DNA of 7,021 nt, from positions 1 through 7,021 of the forward strand of contig CAMLSI010000281.1 in NCBI GenBank assembly GCA_946482585.1. Reading direction: 5' to 3'. Below, piece after piece: positions 1-6,651 of this stretch. The translations under genes were made by a program, and so were the position numbers. The notes beneath the pieces were generated by a model, which did not search any database, was not told where the DNA came from, and worked only from the letters and a program-made list of their open reading frames with translations. Positions within the stretch are counted from its first letter, which is position 1. Every line of letters starts with the position of its first letter. The DNA is from an uncultured Lysobacteraceae bacterium. Lineage in GTDB: Bacteria; Pseudomonadota; Gammaproteobacteria; Xanthomonadales; Rhodanobacteraceae.

Positions 1-2722
1 CCAGCAGCTGCGCTTCGGCAAGGCCGCGCTTGTCGTCGCGCCGCTCGAACCCGGCCGTTGCCGCCGACGCTGCGGCCGCAGCGTCGGCGCTGCGTCCCTG
101 CGCGAGCGCGAGTTCGCCGCGATACACCTGCGCGACATCGATTTCCTCGGGCAATTGCAGATCCTGCGCTTCGCGCAGCGACGCATCGAGGCGCTGCCCC
201 GCTTCGGCGTAGTGGCCGCGACTGAGTTCGAGCAAGCCCATGCTCTGGATCACCTGCAATGCCCCCTCCCGGTCGTCGATCTGGCGATACGACGCGAGCG
301 CCTGCTGCCAGTACACCGCCGCGTTGTCGACCTCGCCGAGCTGAAAATAGCAGAATGCGACGTTGTTCAAACTTTGCGCGAGCAGCGTCGGCTGGCCGAG
401 CTGCTGGCGCAGCGCGAGCGCTTCGCGGAATGCGGCCAGCGCCGCGCGGAAATCGCCGCGTTCTTCGGCGACGACGCCACGATCGTTGTGCAGGTCGGCG
501 ATACTCGCGCGATCCCCGAGTGCCTCGAGCACGCCGCGCGCGCGTTCGAGGCTCGCCTCGGCGGCCGCCCGATCGCCGCGCACGGCCTGGACGATCGCGA
601 GGTTGCGCAGGCTCGTCGCCTGGCCGCGCGTATCCCCGAGCGTCGCGCGCATGTCGGCGGCGCGCTGATACTGTTCGCTCGCCGCGTCGAGCTGGCCGAG
701 CCGCTCGTAGCCCACGCCGAGCGCGTTGCGCGCTTCGGCTTCGGCGCGCGCATCGCCGGCGCGGGTCCACAGCACCAGCGCGCGCAGCAGGTATTCGTCG
801 ACGGCACGACGCGCCTGCCCCTGCTGGATCGCGACACGGCCGAGCAGGAACCAGGCGCGCGCGTCCTCCCCGTCTGCGGCGACGAGCGCTTCGAGCAATT
901 GCAGCGCGCGCTCGCCGCGACCGTTGTCGGCCTCGGCCTGCGCGGTTTCCAGCACCAGCCCGGCGTCACGCGCATGCGCGCCCAGAAGCCGCTCCAGCAG
1001 TTTCGCGCGCGCCTCGGGCTCGTCCGTCGCCTGCGCGAGTGCGAGCGCGCCGGCAAGGCCGGCCGCGTCCTTGCGCGTGCGGCGGATCTGCTCGCGCGTG
1101 GCTTCGGCCGACACTTCCTCGCGCGCGTCGCGCTGCGCCTGCAGCAAGGCGAGCTGCAACAGCGCGCTCGCGCCGACGGTGTCGGCCGGCAGCGTCTGAA
1201 GCGGCTCGACCGCGGCGGCCGGCTGACGCGCATCGAGCGCGAGCAGCGCCGCGCCGTAGGCCTGCACGGCCGCGGCCGGCAGGTCGGGCGCGGGAGCGCC
1301 CGTGAATCCTGCGAAGCGCCGCAGATACTCGGCGAACAGCACCGTCGCATCGGCGCCGCGGATCTCGATGGCCGGTATCACCGCCGCCGCGTCGGTCGCA
1401 TCGCGCTGCAGGCGCAGCACGAGCGCATCGCCGTCGCGGCGCAGGCTGCTGCGCAGCCACTGGGTCACGCCCGCGGCGCGTGCCACTTCCGGCAGCCGCC
1501 GCCGCAGCGCGTCGCCGTCGAGATCGGGCGCGGCGCGCGCGATCGCACCGAGCACGCGCTCGCGCGTCGCGACCGCGGCGGTCGCGTCCTCGCGCAGCCA
1601 GAAGCGCGCATGTTCTTCGATCGCGCGCGCCGTGGCCGCGAGCGCCGCGTCCTTGTGATCGACCTCGATCGGCAGCACGGCGACGCGCGCGGCCGGCGCC
1701 GGCGCGGTCGCCGCGGCGCGATCCGGCTGCAGCGTCGGCAGCAGGCGCCGCACGAACTCCGCGACACCGAGCACAGCGACGGCCGCGAGCACCAGCATCA
1801 ATACGGCGCGCCGGCTGCGCGGCGCACGCGGCACGCGCTGCTGCTCGAGCGCGCGCAGCGCGTCGTCGGCGTTCGCGAAGCGGTGCGCCGGCGTGAGCCT
1901 GAGCAGGCGGTCATCGAACGCCTGCAGCCAGCGCGGCAGGTCCGGACGCCGCGTCGCGAGCGACGGCGGCGGCCGCACGAGCCGGCGCATCACCGTTTCG
2001 GCCGGCGTGCCGCCGGCGAACGGCAGATGGCCGCTGAGCGCTTCATAGAGGATGAGGCCCACGGTGTACAGATCGCTGCGCCCGTCAACCGCGTCGCCGC
2101 GGGCCTGCTCGGGCGACAGGTATTCGGGTGTGCCGATGATCAGGCCGGTCTGGGTGACGCCGGTCGCGCCGAGGCTGCGCGCGACGCCGAAGTCAGTGAT
2201 GTAGGGCCGGTCGTTGCGGTCGAACAGGATGTTGGCGGGCTTGAGATCGCGGTGCACGACGCCGCACTGATGCGCGGCGGAAAGTCCCGACAGCAATCCG
2301 CGCGCGAGTGCGACCGCCGCGTCGACCGTCAGCGACCCGCAGCGCTCCAGGCGCCGCTCGAGCGATTCGCCGTCGATGAAATCCATGCTGATGAACCAGC
2401 GTTCGCCGTCGCGCGCGATGTCGTGGATGCGCACGACGTGCGGACTGGAAACCTGGCGCGCGAGCAGCAGTTCGTTGCGCAAGCGCTCGAACGCCTCGGG
2501 CTTGCGTGCGAGTTCGGGGCGCAGCAGCTTGATCGCCACATCGATGTCGAGCGACAGATCGCGTGCGCGATAGACCACGCCCATGCCGCCGATGCCGAGC
2601 AGTTCGTCGACGCGGAAGCGGCCGGCGACGGTTTCGCCGATGCGCAGTTCATGCGCGACGATCAGACCCGTCACCGTGGCTCTGTCGTCGACGCCGGACA
2701 AACCTGCCGCGAGGTCGCTCAT
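1..2722 (-). CDS. Membrane-anchored Ser/Thr protein kinase with TPR sensor region (3' end outside window)
   Basis: Predicted Hanks-type Ser/Thr kinase; 907 codons are visible and the C-terminus runs off the window. The kinase domain spans roughly residues 35-295: glycine loop GIGGMGVV (43-50), VAIK lysine K65, E84 as a possible helix-C glutamate, catalytic loop HRDLKPAN with D159, DFG at 177-179, threonines T187/T190/T192 in the activation loop, and SPE (203-205) in place of APE. A basic stretch (RAPRSRR) precedes one hydrophobic helix at about 306-323, so by the positive-inside rule the kinase is cytoplasmic and the rest is periplasmic (inference). Residues about 345-458 form an alpha/beta segment beginning RVAVLPIEV, reminiscent of the TolB-N-like domain of TPR signalling proteins. 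Six or more TPR-like repeats with a period near 40 residues fill about 620-907. The ATG at 2722 lies 33 nt after the stop of the FHA-GAF gene, has no clear Shine-Dalgarno, and is in the same frame as that gene. Translational coupling is likely. Substrates are unknown. Confidence 0.93.
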   Translation of the reverse strand, partial: MSDLAAGLSGVDDRATVTGLIVAHELRIGETVAGRFRVDELLGIGGMGVVYRARDLSLDIDVAIKLLRPELARKPEAFERLRNELLLARQVSSPHVVRIHDIARDGERWFISMDFIDGESLERRLERCGSLTVDAAVALARGLLSGLSAAHQCGVVHRDLKPANILFDRNDRPYITDFGVARSLGATGVTQTGLIIGTPEYLSPEQARGDAVDGRSDLYTVGLILYEALSGHLPFAGGTPAETVMRRLVRPPPSLATRRPDLPRWLQAFDDRLLRLTPAHRFANADDALRALEQQRVPRAPRSRRAVLMLVLAAVAVLGVAEFVRRLLPTLQPDRAAATAPAPAARVAVLPIEVDHKDAALAATARAIEEHARFWLREDATAAVATRERVLGAIARAAPDLDGDALRRRLPEVARAAGVTQWLRSSLRRDGDALVLRLQRDATDAAAVIPAIEIRGADATVLFAEYLRRFAGFTGAPAPDLPAAAVQAYGAALLALDARQPAAAVEPLQTLPADTVGASALLQLALLQAQRDAREEVSAEATREQIRRTRKDAAGLAGALALAQATDEPEARAKLLERLLGAHARDAGLVLETAQAEADNGRGERALQLLEALVAADGEDARAWFLLGRVAIQQGQARRAVDEYLLRALVLWTRAGDARAEAEARNALGVGYERLGQLDAASEQYQRAADMRATLGDTRGQATSLRNLAIVQAVRGDRAAAEASLERARGVLEALGDRASIADLHNDRGVVAEERGDFRAALAAFREALALRQQLGQPTLLAQSLNNVAFCYFQLGEVDNAAVYWQQALASYRQIDDREGALQVIQSMGLLELSRGHYAEAGQRLDASLREAQDLQLPEEIDVAQVYRGELALAQGRSADAAAAASAATAGFERRDDKRGLAEAQLL

Positions 2723-2755
2723 GCGCGCACGATAGCCAGAACCGCCGGCGTTCGG

Positions 2756-3649
2756 CTACTGCGGGCGGAGGTCGCTCCAGTGCGGCGCGGCCAGGCCGGC
2801 GTCGTTCGCGGCATCGATCAATTCGTCGACCGCGCCGCGCAGGCGCGCGGCGGCGAGCGCGGCACCGGCCTGCTGCGCCACGCTTTCGATCAGCTCCAGA
2901 TCGAACTCGGTCAGCAGCGGTCCCGGATGCCGGCTGTCGGCATAGATCGCACCGAGCAGTTCGTCGCCGAAGATCACGGGCACGCACACGAGCGCGCGTA
3001 TGCCGCCGAGCACGATGCTCGGCCGCGCGCCGAGCCAGGGCGAATCCGAGGTATCGCAGCAGATGATGCTGCGCCGCTCGACCATGCAGCGCTCGAGCGA
3101 ACCGGCGCTGCCGGCGAAGGCGCGCTGCGCGAGTTCGCCGCACTGCAGTCCCTGCGTCGCGCGCACGCGCAGTTCGGCCGGCGTCGCACCGTACAGGACG
3201 AAACCGCGTTCGAGCTGGGACAGCTCGAGCACGGCGTCGAGCGTCTGGCGCAACAGCGCCTCGACACCGACGACGTGATGGAGCTGTTGCGACAACGCGC
3301 GCGACGTCGAACGGCGCACTTCGGCGAATGCAGCCGCATCGCGCACGGTCTGCGCGCTGAGCGGTTCGAGCCAGCAGTAGACGTCGCCGATCGCGAACCA
3401 GGTCGGCGAACTCAGCGTCGCCTCGGAAACCAGCCTGCCGTCGACGCGCAGGCCGTTCTTGCTGCCCAGATCGATCAGCCGCCAGGTATCGCCGCCGCCG
3501 GCGACTTCGGCGTGATGCCGCGACACCGAGCCATGATCGAGCTGCACTTCGCAGGCGGCGGCGCGGCCGACGCTGTAGCGCTGGTCATCCTCGAGCACGC
3601 GCACGACGACGGCGCGATCCGGCGGATAGGCGCTGAACCGTGCGGGCAT
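2756..3649 (-). CDS. FHA domain and GAF domain signalling protein
   Basis: This 297-aa soluble protein has no signal peptide or membrane helix. Residues about 14-95 form a forkhead-associated (FHA) domain with the phosphothreonine-binding pattern visible: G28-R29, SVSRHH (41-46) and SKNG (63-66). FHA domains bind phosphothreonine peptides and often partner Ser/Thr kinases. Residues about 125-272 resemble a GAF domain: a helix with QTLDAVLELS, then GFVLYG, ICCDTS at 196-201, ALVCVPVIFGDELLGAIYAD and a final helix ending AQQAGAALAAA. The GAF ligand cannot be told from sequence. The gene starts 14 nt after the stop of the secreted-protein gene; that TGA is part of a TGAGGA that could serve as ribosome binding site (11-nt spacer, rather long). 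It stops (TAG) 33 nt before the kinase ATG. The likely role is an adaptor or sensor reading the phosphorylation state of the neighbouring kinase or its targets, which is inference from context. Confidence 0.92.
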   Translation of the reverse strand: MPARFSAYPPDRAVVVRVLEDDQRYSVGRAAACEVQLDHGSVSRHHAEVAGGGDTWRLIDLGSKNGLRVDGRLVSEATLSSPTWFAIGDVYCWLEPLSAQTVRDAAAFAEVRRSTSRALSQQLHHVVGVEALLRQTLDAVLELSQLERGFVLYGATPAELRVRATQGLQCGELAQRAFAGSAGSLERCMVERRSIICCDTSDSPWLGARPSIVLGGIRALVCVPVIFGDELLGAIYADSRHPGPLLTEFDLELIESVAQQAGAALAAARLRGAVDELIDAANDAGLAAPHWSDLRPQ

Positions 3650-3663
3650 ATCCCCGGCAATCC

Positions 3664-4572
3664 TCAGGGACCGCCGTTGAGACGCACGAGGCTGTAGCGC
3701 AGCGAACGCGCGAGACCGTCGAGGTCGCCCGCGTCGTTGACGAGGTCGCGCTGCGAGCGCCAGACGTTCTGGATGCCGGTGCCGGCTTCCTGGTCGACGC
3801 GCAGAATGAACAGATCGATCTGCACGATCGCCGCCGCGTAGTTGAGCGACAGCAGCGCGAGCTGGACGTTCGTCAGCAGGCCGGCGAGCTCCAGGCGCAG
3901 CACGTTGCTGAGGATCGCGGCGACGAGACGCAGTTCGAGATCGACCAGCTTGCCGAGTGCGATCACGGGCAGACCGAGCACGGTTTCCGGACGCGTGTCC
4001 TTGACCATGAGGAACTGCGAAAAGCCGCCGCTGCGGCCGCGGCCGCGCACGCTGCCGTTGGTCACGTCGGCTGTGATGTCGAAGAACGCGCCGGCCAGCG
4101 GCGCCTTGAACACGCGATACGGCGTGCCGGGCGCGAACACGAGCTCATGCGTATGGATCTCGAAATCGTAGGCGTTGACGAAACGCAGATTGCCGCCGCC
4201 GGTTTCGTTGAGCTCCATGCTCGAGGCGAAGATGTGCTCGAACGCGGTGGGCTCGACCGTGATCAGTATCGGAAACGCGGGATCGACGCTGGTGCCGGCA
4301 GGCAGGCGATTGACGATGGCCGGATCGGTCGGATTCACGACCGTCGCCGTGAGGTTCAGGCTTTGCGGCGTGAGGTCGGTCGGCGTATCGAACGTGATCG
4401 TGACTTCGCCGTCGTAGGTCTGCGCGCCGCTGACGAGGCTGATGTCGGCATGCGCGACATTGCCGTTGACCGTCACGACGACCTGCGCGAGCGCGGCGCC
4501 CCAGGGCAGCAGCAGGCTCAGCGCGAGCGCTGCCGCCCATGACAGAGCCGGTGCGCGCATTGACGATTTCAT
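3664..4572 (-). CDS. Secreted protein of unknown function, first gene of the kinase cluster
   Basis: This 302-aa protein belongs to no family I recognise. A Sec signal peptide is clear: basic start MKSSMR, hydrophobic core about 9-24, and AAALA|Q giving predicted signal peptidase I cleavage between residues 29 and 30. The mature part has two zones. Residues about 31-185 look beta-rich, with alternating hydrophobics, many Thr/Asn/Asp, no cysteine, and the Gly/Arg-rich patch GSVRGRGRSGG. Residues about 197-300 look helical and Leu-rich (for example VDLELRLVAAILSNVLRLEL), possibly amphipathic or oligomerising. The ATG at 4572 was chosen because AAAGGGGG lies 6 nt upstream and it starts the signal peptide; an in-frame ATG four codons later would also work. 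The frame stays open far upstream, but that stretch is not coding in this frame. The next gene follows after 14 nt, so the protein is probably co-expressed with the FHA-GAF protein and kinase. It could be a ligand or periplasmic partner of the kinase sensor region (inference). Confidence 0.85.
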   Translation of the reverse strand: MKSSMRAPALSWAAALALSLLLPWGAALAQVVVTVNGNVAHADISLVSGAQTYDGEVTITFDTPTDLTPQSLNLTATVVNPTDPAIVNRLPAGTSVDPAFPILITVEPTAFEHIFASSMELNETGGGNLRFVNAYDFEIHTHELVFAPGTPYRVFKAPLAGAFFDITADVTNGSVRGRGRSGGFSQFLMVKDTRPETVLGLPVIALGKLVDLELRLVAAILSNVLRLELAGLLTNVQLALLSLNYAAAIVQIDLFILRVDQEAGTGIQNVWRSQRDLVNDAGDLDGLARSLRYSLVRLNGGP

Positions 4573-4578
4573 CAGTCG

Positions 4579-4586
4579 CCCCCTTT
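4579..4586 (-). promoter_or_regulatory. Ribosome binding site of the secreted-protein gene
   Basis: On the minus strand AAAGGGGG lies 6 nt before the ATG at 4572. It is the strongest Shine-Dalgarno-like site among the minus-strand genes here. It decides the start of the secreted protein against the much longer open frame. Confidence 0.6.
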
Positions 4587-4624
4587 GCGGCTCGCCGCCA
4601 CACGCCGCTGCGGACGTGATGGAG

Positions 4625-4653
4625 AATCTACCGATGCCCCAGGTCGTTGAACA
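4625..4653 (-). promoter_or_regulatory. Weak sigma-70-like promoter candidate before the secreted-protein/FHA-GAF/kinase unit
   Basis: In the 92-nt gap between the methyltransferase stop and the secreted-protein ATG, the minus strand reads TGTTCA (4653-4648), 17 nt, then TAGATT (4630-4625). The -10 box matches 4 of 6 consensus bases and the -35 box only 3 of 6. A start near 4618 would leave a leader of about 46 nt containing the AAAGGGGG site. No intrinsic terminator with a T run is visible in the gap, so read-through from the methyltransferase gene is also possible. Confidence 0.22.
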
Positions 4654-4664
4654 GCGAAATACGG

Positions 4665-5423
4665 TCACGAATGGTTGTGGAGCAAGCACTTGGGCGACAT
4701 TTCCCGAGTGCCTTGAGGTTTTTCCCGGGGGCGCGGGCTCTCGACTTTCGCCGCCGACTCGGCGCTCACCCGCCACAGGGCATGACCTGACGCGCGGTAT
4801 TTCGCCTCGAACGGCGTCAGTGCCGGCTGCGCCGGATCGCCGCACTCGTCCAGCCGAGCGACGAGACCGGCCAGGCCCAGCGCGAGCGACCATTCTTCCG
4901 CATAGATTTTCCAGTTCGTGCGCAATTCCAGTTTTCCGCCACAGGCGATCAGCGACGGCAGCACCGGATGCGCTCCCCAGCGGCGCTGCACGTGCTCGGG
5001 CTTGGGCCAGGGATTCGGATACAGCAGGTACTGCACGGCAAAACGCCAGTGCGCCGCCGCAGCCAGCAACCAGAAGTCGACGAGATCGCAGCGCAGCAGC
5101 AGCGCATTGCGCGGCGCATCCGCCGCCGCGGCTTCGCGCTGTCCGGTCCGCAGACGCAGCGCGGATTTGTCGACGCCGATCACGATCGCGCCCGCATGCC
5201 GGCGCGCGAGCCGCAGGGTGCTCGCGCCGGTGCCGCAACCGGAATCCAGCACGCGCGGCCGCGGGTCGTCCGCGAGCAGAGCGGCGAGTCCGTCGAACGC
5301 GCGGCGCGAGTGATCGGCGACCGGGCGCCGGAACGGGTGTTCGAGGTGACGCTGCACGATGGATGTCAGGCGGACGTGCACGCCGTGCTGGCGACTGTCG
5401 ACGGAACGGGAATTCGCGAACAT
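4665..5423 (-). CDS. TrmB-like SAM-dependent methyltransferase (divergent tRNA guanine-N7 methyltransferase family)
   Basis: This 252-aa Rossmann methyltransferase belongs to the TrmB (tRNA m7G46) family. SAM-binding motif I is VLDSGCGTG (58-66), followed by GVDKS (83-87), the family motif NPWPK (137-141) with RRW (147-149), RTNW (168-171) before a Y-A-E-E-W helix, and TPFEAKY (203-209), a TrmB signature near the C-terminus. In classical TrmB the central motif is DPWPK/HKxRHxKRR; here Asp is replaced by Asn and the basic cluster is reduced to KPEHVQRRW. It may therefore be a paralogue with another substrate rather than the housekeeping enzyme, so no gene symbol is given. The MFANSR N-terminus is, as I recall, typical of this branch, which supports the ATG at 5423 although no Shine-Dalgarno precedes it. 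About 30 residues after WRVSAE form a Lys/Pro/Arg tail that the family usually lacks. It is divergent from the succinyltransferase gene and 92 nt upstream of the secreted-protein gene. Confidence 0.88.
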   Translation of the reverse strand: MFANSRSVDSRQHGVHVRLTSIVQRHLEHPFRRPVADHSRRAFDGLAALLADDPRPRVLDSGCGTGASTLRLARRHAGAIVIGVDKSALRLRTGQREAAAADAPRNALLLRCDLVDFWLLAAAAHWRFAVQYLLYPNPWPKPEHVQRRWGAHPVLPSLIACGGKLELRTNWKIYAEEWSLALGLAGLVARLDECGDPAQPALTPFEAKYRASGHALWRVSAESAAKVESPRPREKPQGTREMSPKCLLHNHS

Positions 5424-5452
5424 CGATAGAGGAAAACGGCGTATGGCAAGCC

Positions 5453-5481
5453 TTGGATTGGCCCGGCCGGGAGTTTACATT
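5453..5481 (+). promoter_or_regulatory. Candidate sigma-70 promoter for the succinyltransferase gene, with a palindrome in the spacer
   Basis: TTGGAT (5453-5458), 17 nt, then TACATT (5476-5481). The -10 box matches 4 of 6 consensus bases and the -35 box keeps TTG. The perfect 10-bp palindrome CCCGGCCGGG (5462-5471) lies in the spacer and could be an operator, though short GC palindromes are common in such DNA. Initiation about 7 nt downstream would leave a leader of about 33 nt to the ATG at 5521 and would exclude the upstream in-frame ATG at 5443. Third codon positions in 5443-5485 are unusually A/T-rich for this genome, which also favours a non-coding role. Confidence 0.4.
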
Positions 5482-5520
5482 CGCCGCCTCCGCGCACCGC
5501 CGCAGCCTGACGACGACGCC

Positions 5521-6621
5521 ATGGGCGACGCCCGCCGCTATTTCGACCTGCCGACACCGTTCGCGATGAAGCGCGGCGGCCATTTGCACGCCGCCCGCCT
5601 CGCCTACGAAACCTGGGGCGAACTCACGGCCGCGCGCGACAACGCCATCCTGATTTTCACGGGCCTGTCGCCGAGCGCGCATGCCGCGTCGAATGCCGAA
5701 GACGACACCCCGGGCTGGTGGGAAGACATGCTCGGACCGGGCAAGTACATCGACACGCGGCGCTGGTTCGTGATCTGCGTGAACACGCTGGGCAGCTGCA
5801 AAGGATCGACCGGCGCAGCGTCGATCGATCCGGCCACGGGCGAGCCCTACCGGCTCGACTTCCCCGATCTGACGCTCGAAGATGCCGCGAACGCGGCCTA
5901 CGCGCTCGTGCGCGGCCTCGGCATCGAGCAGCTGGCCTGCCTGCTCGGCAACTCCATGGGCGGCATGACCGCGCTCGCCTACCTCGCGCTGCATCCCGAC
6001 AGCGCGCGCGGCCACATCAGCATTTCGACGGCGCCGCAGGCTCAGCCGTTCGCAATCGCGATCCGTTCGCTGCAGCGCGAGGCGATACGCCTCGATCCGC
6101 AGTGGAACAACGGCCACTACACCGACGAGCACTATCCCGAAGCGGGCATGTCGATCGCGCGCAAGCTCGGCGTCATCACCTACCGCTCCGCGATGGAATG
6201 GGTCGGCCGCTTCGCGCGCATCCGCCTCGAATCGGACCAGCGCGACGAGGAGCCGTTCGCCGCAGAATTCCAGATCGAGTCCTATCTCGTCGGCCACGCC
6301 CGCCGTTTCGTGCGCAATTTCGATCCGAACAGCTATCTCTACCTGTCGCGCGCGAGCGACTGGTTCGACATCGGCGAATACGGCGAAGGCCGCGTCGCGA
6401 ACGCGCTCGCGCGCATCCACCTGCAGCGCGCGCTCGTGATCGGCGTCGAGACCGACATCCTGTTCCCGCTGAGCCAGCAGCAGGAAATCGCCGACGGCCT
6501 GCGCGCGGGCGGCGCCGACGTGGATTTCGTCGCGCTCGACAGCCCCCAGGGCCACGACGCGTTCCTCGTCGACATCGCGCGTTTCGGCGCAGCCATCGCG
6601 CAGTTCCTGGCCCGGCTGTAG
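5521..6621 (+). CDS. metX: MetX-family O-acyltransferase, probably serine (or homoserine) O-succinyltransferase
   Basis: This 366-aa cytoplasmic alpha/beta-hydrolase transfers an acyl group from acyl-CoA to a hydroxyl amino acid. The nucleophile elbow is GNSMGGM with S145; D312 (in TDILFP) and H345 (in SPQGHDAFLVD) complete the triad. Other family blocks are AYETWGEL (28-35), GLSPSAHAAS (48-57), PGWWEDMLGPGKYIDT (64-79), GSCKGSTG (91-98) and FDPNSYLYLSRASDWFD (267-283). These variants match, from memory, the Xanthomonadaceae enzymes shown to be serine O-succinyltransferases that supply cysteine synthesis, rather than typical homoserine acetyltransferases. The ATG at 5521 was chosen because MGDARRYFDLPTPFAMKRGG aligns with the N-terminus of those enzymes and because codon bias begins there. 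An in-frame ATG at 5443 with AGAGGA 9 nt upstream would add 26 residues and cannot be excluded. The start at 5521 lacks a clear Shine-Dalgarno. The cysteine dioxygenase-like gene follows after 30 nt. Confidence 0.93.
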   Translation: MGDARRYFDLPTPFAMKRGGHLHAARLAYETWGELTAARDNAILIFTGLSPSAHAASNAEDDTPGWWEDMLGPGKYIDTRRWFVICVNTLGSCKGSTGAASIDPATGEPYRLDFPDLTLEDAANAAYALVRGLGIEQLACLLGNSMGGMTALAYLALHPDSARGHISISTAPQAQPFAIAIRSLQREAIRLDPQWNNGHYTDEHYPEAGMSIARKLGVITYRSAMEWVGRFARIRLESDQRDEEPFAAEFQIESYLVGHARRFVRNFDPNSYLYLSRASDWFDIGEYGEGRVANALARIHLQRALVIGVETDILFPLSQQQEIADGLRAGGADVDFVALDSPQGHDAFLVDIARFGAAIAQFLARL

Positions 6622-6651
6622 AATCGCGGCGCTTCCGTTCAGGGCTTCGCC

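Noticed and set aside
259..1305. Arg/Pro-rich plus-strand open frame
   Set aside because: The composition (long Arg/Ala/Pro runs) is typical of an out-of-frame reading of GC-rich DNA, and it lies opposite the TPR coding region.
155..3697. 1180-codon plus-strand open frame as a gene
   Set aside because: It is the exact antisense of the kinase and FHA-GAF coding frames. The translation is a low-complexity Arg/Ala/Glu/Gln mixture without recognisable domains, while the minus strand has clear kinase, TPR, FHA and GAF motifs.
4580..4620. Hairpin around GCGGCGAGCCGC before the secreted-protein gene as a terminator
   Set aside because: The stem is only about four base pairs with a tiny loop and no T run follows, so it is not a credible intrinsic terminator.
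4442..5569. 375-codon plus-strand open frame opposite the TrmB-like gene
   Set aside because: Its translation is Arg/Ala/Ser-rich with no motif, and it overlaps both the well-supported methyltransferase on the other strand and the start of the succinyltransferase gene.
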